A stretch of 64,000 nt of DNA from Eubacterium sp. (GTDB lineage: Bacteria; Bacillota; Clostridia; Lachnospirales; Lachnospiraceae). Location: the NCBI GenBank assembly GCA_017430325.1, contig JAFRNE010000020.1:1-64000 (forward strand). The letters are read 5' to 3'. The notes under the pieces were generated by a model. That model did no database searches. It was not told where the DNA came from and worked only from the letters and a program-made list of their open reading frames with translations. The position numbers and the translations under genes are program-made. Positions 38,220-45,092 of this stretch are shown here, piece by piece; the stretch's first letter is position 1; each line of letters opens with the position of its first letter.

Positions 38220-38291
38220 GCCGGATTAAACATATATCGCCTGGGCAAAATTGCCCGCTGCAATATCGAAAAGAAGTAAGTCCGACTAGCT
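38220..38291 (-). ncRNA. Y-RNA-like RNA 3 (irregular hairpin)
   Basis: Begins AGCTA-GTCGGAC-TTACTTCT, the same 5' module as RNAs 1 and 2. GTCGGA pairs with TCCGGC at 38220-38225. Inside, ATATTGC pairs with GCGATAT and a GGGCAA/TTGCCC hairpin caps it. It has no tRNA-like arms. It ends 29 bp before the TerD gene start and could instead be part of that gene's leader. Confidence 0.5.
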
Positions 38292-38307
38292 GTTTTTTCA
38301 TGTGATC

Positions 38308-38365
38308 ATGCCGCTGTTTCCGGATTCGAACCGGGTCAACCAATTAGAAGTAAGCGACATTAGCT
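38308..38365 (-). ncRNA. Y-RNA-like RNA 2 (T-arm only)
   Basis: AGCTA-ATGTCGC-TTACTTCT opens it. ATGTCGC (38354-38360) pairs with GCGGCAT (38308-38314) with one G-U. The enclosed part carries a tRNA T-arm, CCGG-TTCGAAT-CCGG (38320-38334), but no D-arm or acceptor. This looks like a reduced form of RNA 1. Confidence 0.6.
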
Positions 38366-38414
38366 ATGGAAAGGTATCGCTCCAAAGGAGCTGATATATA
38401 AATCCAACGATATT

Positions 38415-38525
38415 GATATGTTGATTTTCGGCGCTCTACCAGCTGAGCTACAGCCCCGAAATGGAGCTGGCGGGATTCGAACCCGCGACATCCGCCTGGA
38501 ATGGGAGAAGTAAACATATCTAGCT
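38415..38525 (-). ncRNA. YrlA-type Y RNA: circularly permuted tRNA-Ala mimic
   Basis: In transcript order: AGCTA; stem strand GATATGTT (38513-38520); TACTTCT; T-arm GCGGG-TTCGAAT-CCCGC (38470-38486); acceptor 3' strand CAGCTCC (38463-38469); 5-nt loop; acceptor 5' strand GGGGCTG (38451-38457); TA; D-arm GCTC-AGCTGGTA-GAGC (38433-38448); then AACATATC (38415-38422), closing the outer stem with 8 perfect pairs. The acceptor helix is complete and contains G3:U70, the alanine identity pair. Published YrlA RNAs have this layout: a tRNA mimic without free CCA end, joined through the anticodon-stem position to the Ro-binding stem. It is therefore not an ordinary tRNA gene. Confidence 0.8.
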
Positions 38526-38554
38526 GTCAGATCATTAACTATTTATGTGCCACA

Positions 38555-38647
38555 ATTATGCTTCGCATAATCGTGCATGAGCTTCGCTCATGACGCGCTT
38601 CGCGTCGTGCATCCTGTGCTTCGCACAGGATCATGTTCTGCTTCGCA
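38555..38647. repeat. Tandem array of GCGAAGC mini-hairpins
   Basis: Four perfect palindromes in a row, each with the core GCGAAGC on the minus strand: 38555-38571 (ATTATGC/GCATAAT), 38576-38592 (CATGAGC/GCTCATG), 38592-38606 (GACGCG arms), 38611-38631 (ATCCTGTGC arms). A fifth, imperfect one is at 38639-38647. GCGAAGC is known as an exceptionally stable short hairpin. The array forms the 5' end of the Y-RNA transcript. Confidence 0.8.
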
Positions 38648-38659
38648 AATCACGACTTT

Positions 38660-38687
38660 ATTATACCATATTTTACTGCTCTGTACG
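38660..38687 (-). promoter_or_regulatory. Extended -10 promoter of the Y-RNA/TerD transcript
   Basis: TGGTATAAT (38660-38668) is a consensus extended -10. The -35 region (about CGTACA) is weak. Transcription would start near 38652 and run through the hairpin array, the three RNAs and the TerD gene. Confidence 0.6.
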
Positions 38688-38703
38688 AGCTTAAATAGGA
38701 GTA

Positions 38704-38958
38704 TTAAGCCGCTCCGTGAGCGACTGAGTCATTCTGAAACTTCAGAATATCCTCAATAGATACTCCAAATACTGCCGAAAGAACCACCAGGTTGTCGATG
38801 GTCGGCATAGCTGCACCCTGCTGCCACTTGTAAATGGCCTGAGGTGTGCCAAAACCAAAGATCATCTGCAGATCTTTTACTGTAAGGCCTGCGTTTCTAC
38901 GCAGTACGGCTATATTTCTGCCGGTTCCTGCCATGTCAATTACCGGTATCATATTCAT
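38704..38958 (-). CDS. XRE-family HTH regulator
   Basis: An 84-residue protein with one helix-turn-helix of the Cro/CI type (about residues 14-70: NIAVLRRNAGLTVKDLQ, FGTPQAIYKWQQG, MPTIDNLVVLSAVFGVSIEDIL). AGGAGG precedes the ATG, but this SD is inside a perfect 12-bp hairpin (38958-38993). It lies 38 bp behind rtcB copy 2 and just before the Y-RNA promoter, so it probably regulates this locus. Confidence 0.85.
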   Translation of the reverse strand: MNMIPVIDMAGTGRNIAVLRRNAGLTVKDLQMIFGFGTPQAIYKWQQGAAMPTIDNLVVLSAVFGVSIEDILKFQNDSVAHGAA

Positions 38959-38993
38959 TCTGTCCTCCTGTTCTACCTCTGAGGAGGACAGAA
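38958..38993 (-). promoter_or_regulatory. Hairpin that sequesters the SD of the XRE gene
   Basis: TTCTGTCCTCCT (transcript, 38982-38993) pairs perfectly with AGGAGGACAGAA (38958-38969) across a 12-nt loop. The second arm contains the Shine-Dalgarno and touches the start codon. Confidence 0.7.
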
Positions 38994-38996
38994 GTC

Positions 38997-40199
38997 CTAC
39001 TCAGAAGCTTTAAAGTTGTAAATTGGTTTAAGTACCTCTATAACATCAACTGACTCTCTGATAACATCTATGATGTCTGCAAGAGACTTGTATGCCATAG
39101 GTGCCTCATCCAACGTATTTTCATTAATGGAAGTTGTATAAACTCCCTTCATCATTTCCTTATACTCGTCCATAGAAAGAGTATTTTTCGCCACTGTACG
39201 CGACATGAGTCTTCCGGCTCCGTGGGGCGCCGAGAAGTTCCACTCGGGGTTGCCTTTTCCAACCGCCAGAACGCTTCCGTCGCGCATGTTGATAGGGATG
39301 AGAACCTTCTCGCCCTTGTGGGCTGCGATGGATCCTTTACGCAGGATCATCTCATCAGTATCAATATAGTTATGTATTGTGTGGAAGGCCTCGCCCGCTG
39401 TGATGCCGGTCATCTCGAGGATGAGCTCAGCCATCTTCTCTCTGTTTCTTCTTGCGAAGCTCTGGCATATCTCCACATCATGAAGATAATCTTCAAAATA
39501 CGTTCCATAGAGATAGCAGAGGTCGTCAGGTATCAGACACTCTCTCTTCTCCCATTTAAGTTCCTTAAGAGCATCCTGTATTTCCGCTCTGCGGCCTGCT
39601 GCCTTGTACTCTGCGATAAGGGCATCCCTTGCTGCGTAGTACTCATCCTTACCGCTATGGATCTCGACTGCAAGCTTCTGATAATACTCAGCCACCTGCT
39701 TACCGAGGCTTCTGCTTCCGGAATGGATCACAAGGTATTTTGTTCCATCAGCAGCCTCATCGATCTCGATGAAGTGGTTTCCGCCGCCAAGCGTACCAAG
39801 ACTTCTCTCGATATATCTTGTATCCACCAATGCTCTGTAGCATTTTAGTTCTGTAAGATTGAAACGCTCTCTGCGCCCCTCCCATACATGCATTCCCGAA
39901 GGGATGCTGTGGCAGGCGTTATCAAACTTCTCAAGGTCAATATCCGCCTTACCAATATTTACTGTGTACATTCCACAGCCGATATCTACTCCGACTATAT
40001 TTGGAACAGCTCTGCCCTCGACCGTCATAGTTGTTCCGATAGTGCAGCCCTTTCCGGCATGAACATCGGGCATGATCCTGATCCTGCTGCCCTCAGTAAG
40101 ATCGTAATCACACATACGGCGGATCTGTTCGATAGCTGCATCCTCTACAACAGTCGCGTAGCATATAGCTGTATTTACTTTTCCTTTGATCTCGAACAT
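38997..40199 (-). CDS. RtcB-family RNA ligase, copy 2
   Basis: A 400-residue RtcB of the same type as copy 1. Motifs: MPDVHAGKGCTIG, VGVDIGCGMYTV, GTLGGGNHFIEID, HSGSRSLG and SAPHGAGR with the guanylylated His. GAGGTG precedes the ATG. It has an extra stretch at about 195-235 (rich in Ala/Lys/Glu) compared with copy 1. It is the first gene of the locus, followed by the XRE gene. Two diverged ligases in one locus suggest different RNA substrates. Possible operator at 40225-40237. Confidence 0.93.
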   Translation of the reverse strand: MFEIKGKVNTAICYATVVEDAAIEQIRRMCDYDLTEGSRIRIMPDVHAGKGCTIGTTMTVEGRAVPNIVGVDIGCGMYTVNIGKADIDLEKFDNACHSIPSGMHVWEGRRERFNLTELKCYRALVDTRYIERSLGTLGGGNHFIEIDEAADGTKYLVIHSGSRSLGKQVAEYYQKLAVEIHSGKDEYYAARDALIAEYKAAGRRAEIQDALKELKWEKRECLIPDDLCYLYGTYFEDYLHDVEICQSFARRNREKMAELILEMTGITAGEAFHTIHNYIDTDEMILRKGSIAAHKGEKVLIPINMRDGSVLAVGKGNPEWNFSAPHGAGRLMSRTVAKNTLSMDEYKEMMKGVYTTSINENTLDEAPMAYKSLADIIDVIRESVDVIEVLKPIYNFKASE

Positions 40200-40224
40200 A
40201 TCGCACCTCTCTTTCGTGAATTCT

Positions 40225-40237
40225 TACACTACGTGTA
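40225..40237. promoter_or_regulatory. Palindrome upstream of rtcB copy 2
   Basis: TACAC-TAC-GTGTA lies 26 bp before the rtcB start codon. It could be an operator for the XRE protein. Confidence 0.4.
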
Positions 40238-40276
40238 GACCACAGCTGCGCCGTGCCATCTATCGTATTGCAACTG

Positions 40277-40312
40277 AAAAAGCCGCTCATCCTTTGCCCA
40301 GGATAAGCGGCT
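40277..40312 (-). terminator. Terminator after the small Cys ORF
   Basis: AGCCGCTTATCC/GGATGAGCGGCT arms with a GGGCAAA-type loop are followed by TTTTT in the transcript. It separates the 45-aa ORF from rtcB copy 2. Confidence 0.85.
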
Positions 40313-40340
40313 GTAAATGATATCTTTATTTCTCGGAAAG

Positions 40341-40478
40341 TCAGCTAATGCTGGCATTATGAGACCGACATCTACTTATCCTATTCGGACATATGAAATC
40401 AAAACACTTACCTTCATATTCAGGAAGCGCTATGTTCAGCGAGATACTATTAAGTTTGTTATTTACTGTTGATCTCAT
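40341..40478 (-). CDS. Small Cys-containing peptide, 45 aa
   Basis: Begins MRSTVNNKLNSISLN after GGAAAG and ends with a segment carrying three Cys (KCFDFICPNRISRC). It has a good SD and its own terminator at 40277-40312, so the region is probably transcribed. I recognise no family. It could be a peptide with a function, a leader, or a chance frame. The neighbouring exporter is in its own attenuated unit. The rest of 40240-40622 shows nothing else. Confidence 0.4.
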   Translation of the reverse strand: MRSTVNNKLNSISLNIALPEYEGKCFDFICPNRISRCRSHNASIS

Positions 40479-40622
40479 AATTCTTTCCTTTCCCGGGACA
40501 AACCCGTATTTTTCTTAATTCCACTGGCTATAATAACACATCAGTTTAGATTTGTCATTATACCGGTAGTATAATTTTTTAAATTATTTATTAACATCAG
40601 ATTTTCCTGATCAATGATCCGA

Positions 40623-41900
40623 TCAGTCTTCATATTTATACTGCTTCAGCTTTCTTCCGAAAACAAGGCACATTATAACGCCCGCAGCACCAAGTATAAA
40701 CATCATAAGTGCTGCGCCTGAGCCCTTTCCGCTGCCGAAAAGCGTTGTCCATACTCCGCTTCTGTTTTTCATGAAAGGCCCGCACACATTGTCCACCATG
40801 AAGCCGCCAAATAAGAGTCCGAGCGGTATCGTGAAGAACTGGAATGTATTTCTGCAGGCGTAAACCCTTCCCTGAAGCTTAGCAGGAATTGTATTTCTCA
40901 TTATTACATTCTGGTTTGTACTCATGACCGGAACAAGCATCCAGCCGATGATCTGACCTAAGCACCAGAGTATCGGGCTTCTTGAAAAAGCCAGCAGGAA
41001 GTTTTCGCTTCCCAGCGAAAAGAACATGGTCAGGTATATGACCCTGACTCTGTCCTTCGGCTTCGGCATAACCGTCGCTATCACACTTCCGATCACCATA
41101 GCCACACCCGAACATGAGGAAACCAGTCCCAAAACACTGTTTCCGCCTTTCGGACTCGGAATGATAAGTGCAGGAAGCACCGCATCAAATGCAGAAGCGA
41201 CAAAATTCACTCCCGACATAAAAAGCATAACGTAAAATATCAGCGGATTCTGTTTCAGATATGCAAGACCTTCCTTCGCAAGCTGAAATACGCCCGCCTC
41301 TTCCTCAGCATCCTTCTCGACCTTCGGTATCCTGATGAAGCCCGCAAGTGCAACGAAAGCTATCGCAAAGCTTATAAGATCCACCATTATAGCCGCATCA
41401 AGCCCGGCAATCCCGTAAAGCGCTGCCGCTATGATAGGATTACCTATCGAAACAAGGGATCTTGAAAGTGACTGGAGTCCGCCGGTCTTCTGATAGTATT
41501 CTTTCGGAATGACCATCGTGTAGGCAACCTCCGATGCCGGCTGCTGAACCGTATTCATCAGACCTGAGATAACATTTATCAGGTATAGATGCCATACCGC
41601 AAGGGTGTCCGTCTTGTACAGTGCAAATACCACCACCGTACTGAGAGCCGCAAGGGTATCGCAGACAAGCATGGTCTTCTTCTTATCAAACTTATCCGAT
41701 AGCGCCCCCGCAAATATACTCATCACAACATAAGGCGCATACGTGCATATCGTAAGTCCCGCCGTACTAAGGGCCGATCCGGTCTTCTCATAAAGCCAGA
41801 GTGTCAGCGCAAAGCTTGTTATCGCACTGCCGAGCTGTGACAAGCTCTGGGTGCTCCATAATATATAAAATAATCTTAAACTATTCTTTTTCTCTTTCAT
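40623..41900 (-). CDS. MFS drug exporter (MefA/DHA3-like)
   Basis: A 425-residue transporter with about 12 membrane helices. The start at 41900 is chosen for AAGGAG upstream. N-terminal LFYILWSTQSLSQLGSAI and the loop motif GALSDKFDKKK are typical for DHA3-type macrolide-efflux relatives, as is GRVYACRNTFQF in the second half. Proton-driven export of a drug or natural product is likely; the substrate is unknown. It lies behind a leader peptide and terminator hairpin (41927-42013), like mef and other ribosome-antibiotic resistance genes, so translation-inhibiting drugs may induce it. Confidence 0.85.
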   Translation of the reverse strand: MKEKKNSLRLFYILWSTQSLSQLGSAITSFALTLWLYEKTGSALSTAGLTICTYAPYVVMSIFAGALSDKFDKKKTMLVCDTLAALSTVVVFALYKTDTLAVWHLYLINVISGLMNTVQQPASEVAYTMVIPKEYYQKTGGLQSLSRSLVSIGNPIIAAALYGIAGLDAAIMVDLISFAIAFVALAGFIRIPKVEKDAEEEAGVFQLAKEGLAYLKQNPLIFYVMLFMSGVNFVASAFDAVLPALIIPSPKGGNSVLGLVSSCSGVAMVIGSVIATVMPKPKDRVRVIYLTMFFSLGSENFLLAFSRSPILWCLGQIIGWMLVPVMSTNQNVIMRNTIPAKLQGRVYACRNTFQFFTIPLGLLFGGFMVDNVCGPFMKNRSGVWTTLFGSGKGSGAALMMFILGAAGVIMCLVFGRKLKQYKYED

Positions 41901-41926
41901 TTCTTTGCTCCTTAATCTTTTTTTGT

Positions 41927-41985
41927 CAAAAAGAGCAAAGCTTGAGGATATCATTTATCCTCCATACAGTCTCCTCAAGCTCTGC
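41927..41985 (-). terminator. Attenuator terminator before the MFS gene
   Basis: A 14-bp stem (GCAGAGCTTGAGGA at 41972-41985 with TCCTCAAGCTTTGC at 41935-41948, one G-U) is followed by CTTTTTG, a T-run just before the MFS gene's SD. The leader ORF ends inside the left arm. Confidence 0.8.
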
Positions 41986-42013
41986 ATGGAGCCTTTGCAA
42001 TGGTAAGTCTCAT
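41975..42013 (-). CDS. Leader peptide MRLTIAKAPCRA for the MFS gene
   Basis: Twelve codons and a stop, with GGGAGGAA 7 bases before the ATG. Its last codons and TGA lie in the left arm of the attenuator stem. A ribosome stalled or slowed there would keep the terminator from forming and allow expression of the exporter. The MRL start recalls leader peptides of macrolide-inducible genes. Confidence 0.7.
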   Translation of the reverse strand: MRLTIAKAPCRA

Positions 42014-42064
42014 ATGATAATTCCTCCCATCAAGTATTCTTTTATTACACAATAAGACTATCTG

Positions 42065-42093
42065 ATTATAACATTAAATAGTCCTATTGTCAG
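42065..42093 (-). promoter_or_regulatory. Promoter of leader and MFS gene
   Basis: CTGACA (42088-42093), 17 bp, TATAAT (42065-42070). It overlaps the end of the 791-aa gene. Confidence 0.85.
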
Positions 42094-44449
42094 CCTTAGC
42101 CTCAGCCTTCTTATTCTTCTCAGCCTCAGCTTTAGCCACATGCTCTACTACCTTATAAGGATTGAAGGCCTCCTTAACCTGGTCAAAGGTACCGAGGCGC
42201 TTTGCTTCCGCAACAAACTTTTCTCCAATATCCTGATAGGTCGCGGATTCATGTATGTTCAGAAATGCCCTGTTTTCTCTAAGGACCTGACCGGCCAATA
42301 CCTCTAACAGATGATCATACACCCTTTCACCTTTATCGATCTGACCGATCTCTGACCACAGATCTTCTTTGTCAGCCATCATGCAGAAGACGTGTGTCGC
42401 TACAGCCCTCATCATTCCGACCTTACGTTCCTCACGTTTTTCCGGAAGCAGATCCGGTCCTGCAGGATGGATATAGAGATTATCTCCCGCATATTTAAAA
42501 TAAGTCAATAATAAACCGTCTCTTACAGTCCATTTTTTAGCAAGGCTCTTCTGTAAAAGCTTCTCATGACTTAGCGCTTCCTTTGATTCCACCCATGAAT
42601 TACGAGCCTGGAGACTCAGCTTCTGGGTATTAAACTTAGGGGTCATCATATCGCCTTCGCTTCCTATCAGAAGGAGCTGGTCGTATGGTTTTCCCATAGT
42701 TTTCGTCACATCATAAATATTTTTACTTCCTATTCTGCCCTCTACCGTTTCCATATCCATATATGGCTGCAGCTTTTCAATATTATCAAGCATATCATGC
42801 CATACATCCATCAATCCTTTAAGGCATACATTCAAAGCATTATTTTCAGACTTACCCTTTATAGAAGCCCTGTAGATCATACCCAGTTTGTAAATATTTT
42901 CCACCTTTTCCTTTATGATATCAAAGCTGACCTTTGGAACATTATCATCGGTGTCCGTCATGAAGGTTTTTTTGAAATCCTTCATCGCTGTAAAAAGCGC
43001 CGCCAGCTTAGGATCCGGTTCAGGTGGAACATCATTTCCTGTCGGATATACTATCCTATAGCTTTCCGGATCAAATGCAGTAAGTACGGATTTTCCTTCC
43101 TGACTTTTTCCTGCCATATCAAATGTGAATAAAAGCAGTTCCTTCTTCAGATCAGCATAAGGAATACTCTCTCCCTTCCTCTCAAGTCCGATCTTCGGCT
43201 TATGTATATATCCGGCTTTTCCGGACTCTATATCCTTAAATTCTCTCTTATAGATTGCCAGTTTATGCCTCAGTCTGTTAAGATGCATCTGCCTTTCGAT
43301 CCTGTCACCCTTGGCCGGGAACGGTCTTTTATCCAGATAAGTATCTATATAGTTTTCCAGCTGTGTGATCCTGGTTTTGAAATCTTCAGGACTGAGCTTC
43401 GCCATGTCCTTCCTTCTTCCTTCAGGCGTATCGGCTGTCTTGCCATTTACTGCCGAAAGTTTGCGCATGGCCTTAAGTACATTCATCATCACCTTAGATG
43501 GTGAAGAATCACTTTTACCCTTGCCATAGGTGCCGGAAATATCAAGCATCAGCTTTTCCAAATCATCTGCCAGACTATGCAGCATGACAGTTTTTGCCTC
43601 AGCATTCTTAGGCAGCGCATCCTCAGGACGTTTCTTTCCCTTATCAGGACTCATGCTGGCCTTAACTACATCCTGCAAAAATCTAGGCATTACGCAGGCA
43701 TTATAGATCTGCCTCGGCATATAATAATCATTGGTTTTCTTATTTTTAAGTACAGTTACGATATTATCCTTGATGCACCTGTTCTTGAAAGTCGCATAAC
43801 TGATCTTCTTTCCTGTATTTCTGTCGATAAGAACAGCTCCTCCGGAATGACGCACCATCTGGGCCACAAGTGCAGCAGACGCATCGGCAAGCAGCTTCTT
43901 TTTGTCAGGATCGTTCTCGTATTTTCCTTCCTTCAGGCGCGCAAGAGCCTCATCAGCCTTACGAAGCTCTTCCCTGATCTTCTGCTCCTCCGTCTTGGCC
44001 GGCACAGGGACCTTGAAGTAAGGATATGTATTATTCATAACAGCACGAACTATACTGAGCTTCTCCTTGTCATTGCTGTTAACCTTCTTCCTTCCCGGCT
44101 CACCCTTAGGATTCTCGGTCTTGGCACTCAGCTTATAGGTCTCGTAGGCCTTCGCATCCTTCTTCAGCTGATTTACAGTCTTAACATAACGCTTGTAAGC
44201 AGCTTCCTCATCAAATATTTTCTTGGCCTTGCGGTTATTAACGATATTATCCGTTATTTCCAGCAGCATGCCAAGGGTATGATAAAAATGCACATACTCC
44301 GGAGAGTCCGTTGCTCCTCTTGCAGCACCTGCACGCCTATAGAAATGATCCATAAACAGCGCAGTATCTCCGTTTATAGGAACCTTTTTGCTTCTGCCGG
44401 TCGGCGCCTTTTTATCATTTATCTCATTTATTTCATCTTTCTCTTTCAT
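42074..44449 (-). CDS. Large basic helical protein (791 aa), unknown function
   Basis: No signal peptide or membrane helix. It is Lys-rich, begins MKEKDEINEINDKKAP and ends in a short Ala/Glu/Lys helix. It resembles the giant proteins in style: long, charged, helical, without recognisable enzyme motifs. AGAGGTAGAC precedes the ATG. It is the last and largest gene of the operon headed by the box at 45093-45125, 29 bp behind the 95-aa frame. Confidence 0.65.
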   Translation of the reverse strand: MKEKDEINEINDKKAPTGRSKKVPINGDTALFMDHFYRRAGAARGATDSPEYVHFYHTLGMLLEITDNIVNNRKAKKIFDEEAAYKRYVKTVNQLKKDAKAYETYKLSAKTENPKGEPGRKKVNSNDKEKLSIVRAVMNNTYPYFKVPVPAKTEEQKIREELRKADEALARLKEGKYENDPDKKKLLADASAALVAQMVRHSGGAVLIDRNTGKKISYATFKNRCIKDNIVTVLKNKKTNDYYMPRQIYNACVMPRFLQDVVKASMSPDKGKKRPEDALPKNAEAKTVMLHSLADDLEKLMLDISGTYGKGKSDSSPSKVMMNVLKAMRKLSAVNGKTADTPEGRRKDMAKLSPEDFKTRITQLENYIDTYLDKRPFPAKGDRIERQMHLNRLRHKLAIYKREFKDIESGKAGYIHKPKIGLERKGESIPYADLKKELLLFTFDMAGKSQEGKSVLTAFDPESYRIVYPTGNDVPPEPDPKLAALFTAMKDFKKTFMTDTDDNVPKVSFDIIKEKVENIYKLGMIYRASIKGKSENNALNVCLKGLMDVWHDMLDNIEKLQPYMDMETVEGRIGSKNIYDVTKTMGKPYDQLLLIGSEGDMMTPKFNTQKLSLQARNSWVESKEALSHEKLLQKSLAKKWTVRDGLLLTYFKYAGDNLYIHPAGPDLLPEKREERKVGMMRAVATHVFCMMADKEDLWSEIGQIDKGERVYDHLLEVLAGQVLRENRAFLNIHESATYQDIGEKFVAEAKRLGTFDQVKEAFNPYKVVEHVAKAEAEKNKKAEAKADNRTI

Positions 44450-44478
44450 GTCTACCTCTTTCTACAAACGAAACAAAA

Positions 44479-44766
44479 CTACTTTCCCTTTACAGGATTC
44501 TTCTTTTCCTGCTTCTTTTCCTGTTCCATCTCCTGCTTTATCTCTTCAAACTGATTGCGCAGAAGCTCGTGATCTACACTGTGAAGGCTTCCTAATTCAT
44601 CGAAAAGTTCCTGTTTATTTACAACAACCCTATAGGCACCGGTCTCGCCTGTGGTCCTGTAATAATACGTATTGGTATCTGCAGTTCCAAGTACAAAGGA
44701 AATATATCTTATCATCATATTAGTCGTCACTTCTTTAGACGTTAACATCGGTTCAAATTTTATCAA
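44479..44766 (-). CDS. Small protein of unknown function (about 89-95 aa)
   Basis: The frame opens with TTG at 44766. The first ATG gives an 89-residue product starting MLTSKEVTTN. Neither has a clear SD, so the start is uncertain or the gene is damaged. The C-terminus is a Lys/Glu-rich helix (QEMEQEKKQEKKNPVKGK). It lies between the 56-aa and 791-aa genes. Confidence 0.45.
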   Translation of the reverse strand: MIKFEPMLTSKEVTTNMMIRYISFVLGTADTNTYYYRTTGETGAYRVVVNKQELFDELGSLHSVDHELLRNQFEEIKQEMEQEKKQEKKNPVKGK

Positions 44767-44859
44767 TGCAGAATTAATTATGAGATAGTCTTATCCGCTG
44801 CCGGTTGCTTTCCTGATCATTGCTGCGGATACTCTTCTTACCCTTCATGTAATCGCAGG

Positions 44860-45030
44860 TTAAGTTATATATTTCCTTAAGCTTTCGCACAGCCTGTCAG
44901 GCGACTTATCACGCGCTATCGCCGCATTCATAAGCGCCCTGAGATATGCTGCCACCTCCGGCATTTCCGAACGATAGGTCTTATCCTTCTTTATTATTTT
45001 ATCGTAAAATGTATTTGAATTTCTCGGCAT
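44860..45030 (-). CDS. Small MPR-start protein, 56 aa
   Basis: The ATG at 45030 has GGAG 10 bases upstream and gives MPRNSNTFYDKIIKKD, a start resembling those of the 2,188- and 1,342-aa proteins. A GTG at 45054 would add 8 residues. The C-terminal half is helical (AAYLRALMNAAIARDK). Function unknown. It is the first gene behind the GTTGC-type promoter. Confidence 0.5.
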   Translation of the reverse strand: MPRNSNTFYDKIIKKDKTYRSEMPEVAAYLRALMNAAIARDKSPDRLCESLRKYIT

Positions 45031-45092
45031 AACTTTATTCTCCGCAACCCTCACGCCACACGGCTTCTATGCTATCATGTTCATCTTTTCTA

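Noticed and set aside
38308..38457. A split tRNA made from the 5' half at 38451-38457/D-arm and the T-arm of RNA 2
   Set aside because: The acceptor strands do not match (GGGGCTG against AAACAGC gives only a few pairs), while the upstream half at 38463-38469 pairs fully.
38415..38525. An ordinary or intron-containing tRNA gene (TTCGAAT T-arm, GGGGCTG start)
   Set aside because: The halves are in permuted order, there is no anticodon arm and the ends pair as a separate stem. A YrlA-type Y RNA explains all parts better.
38555..38647. A CRISPR array
   Set aside because: The palindromes have different arms and no constant repeat of CRISPR length.
43577..44554. A 325-codon plus-strand frame opposite the 791-aa gene
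   Set aside because: It is antisense to a gene with SD and operon context; its Ile/Leu/His/Arg-rich composition is typical of a shadow.
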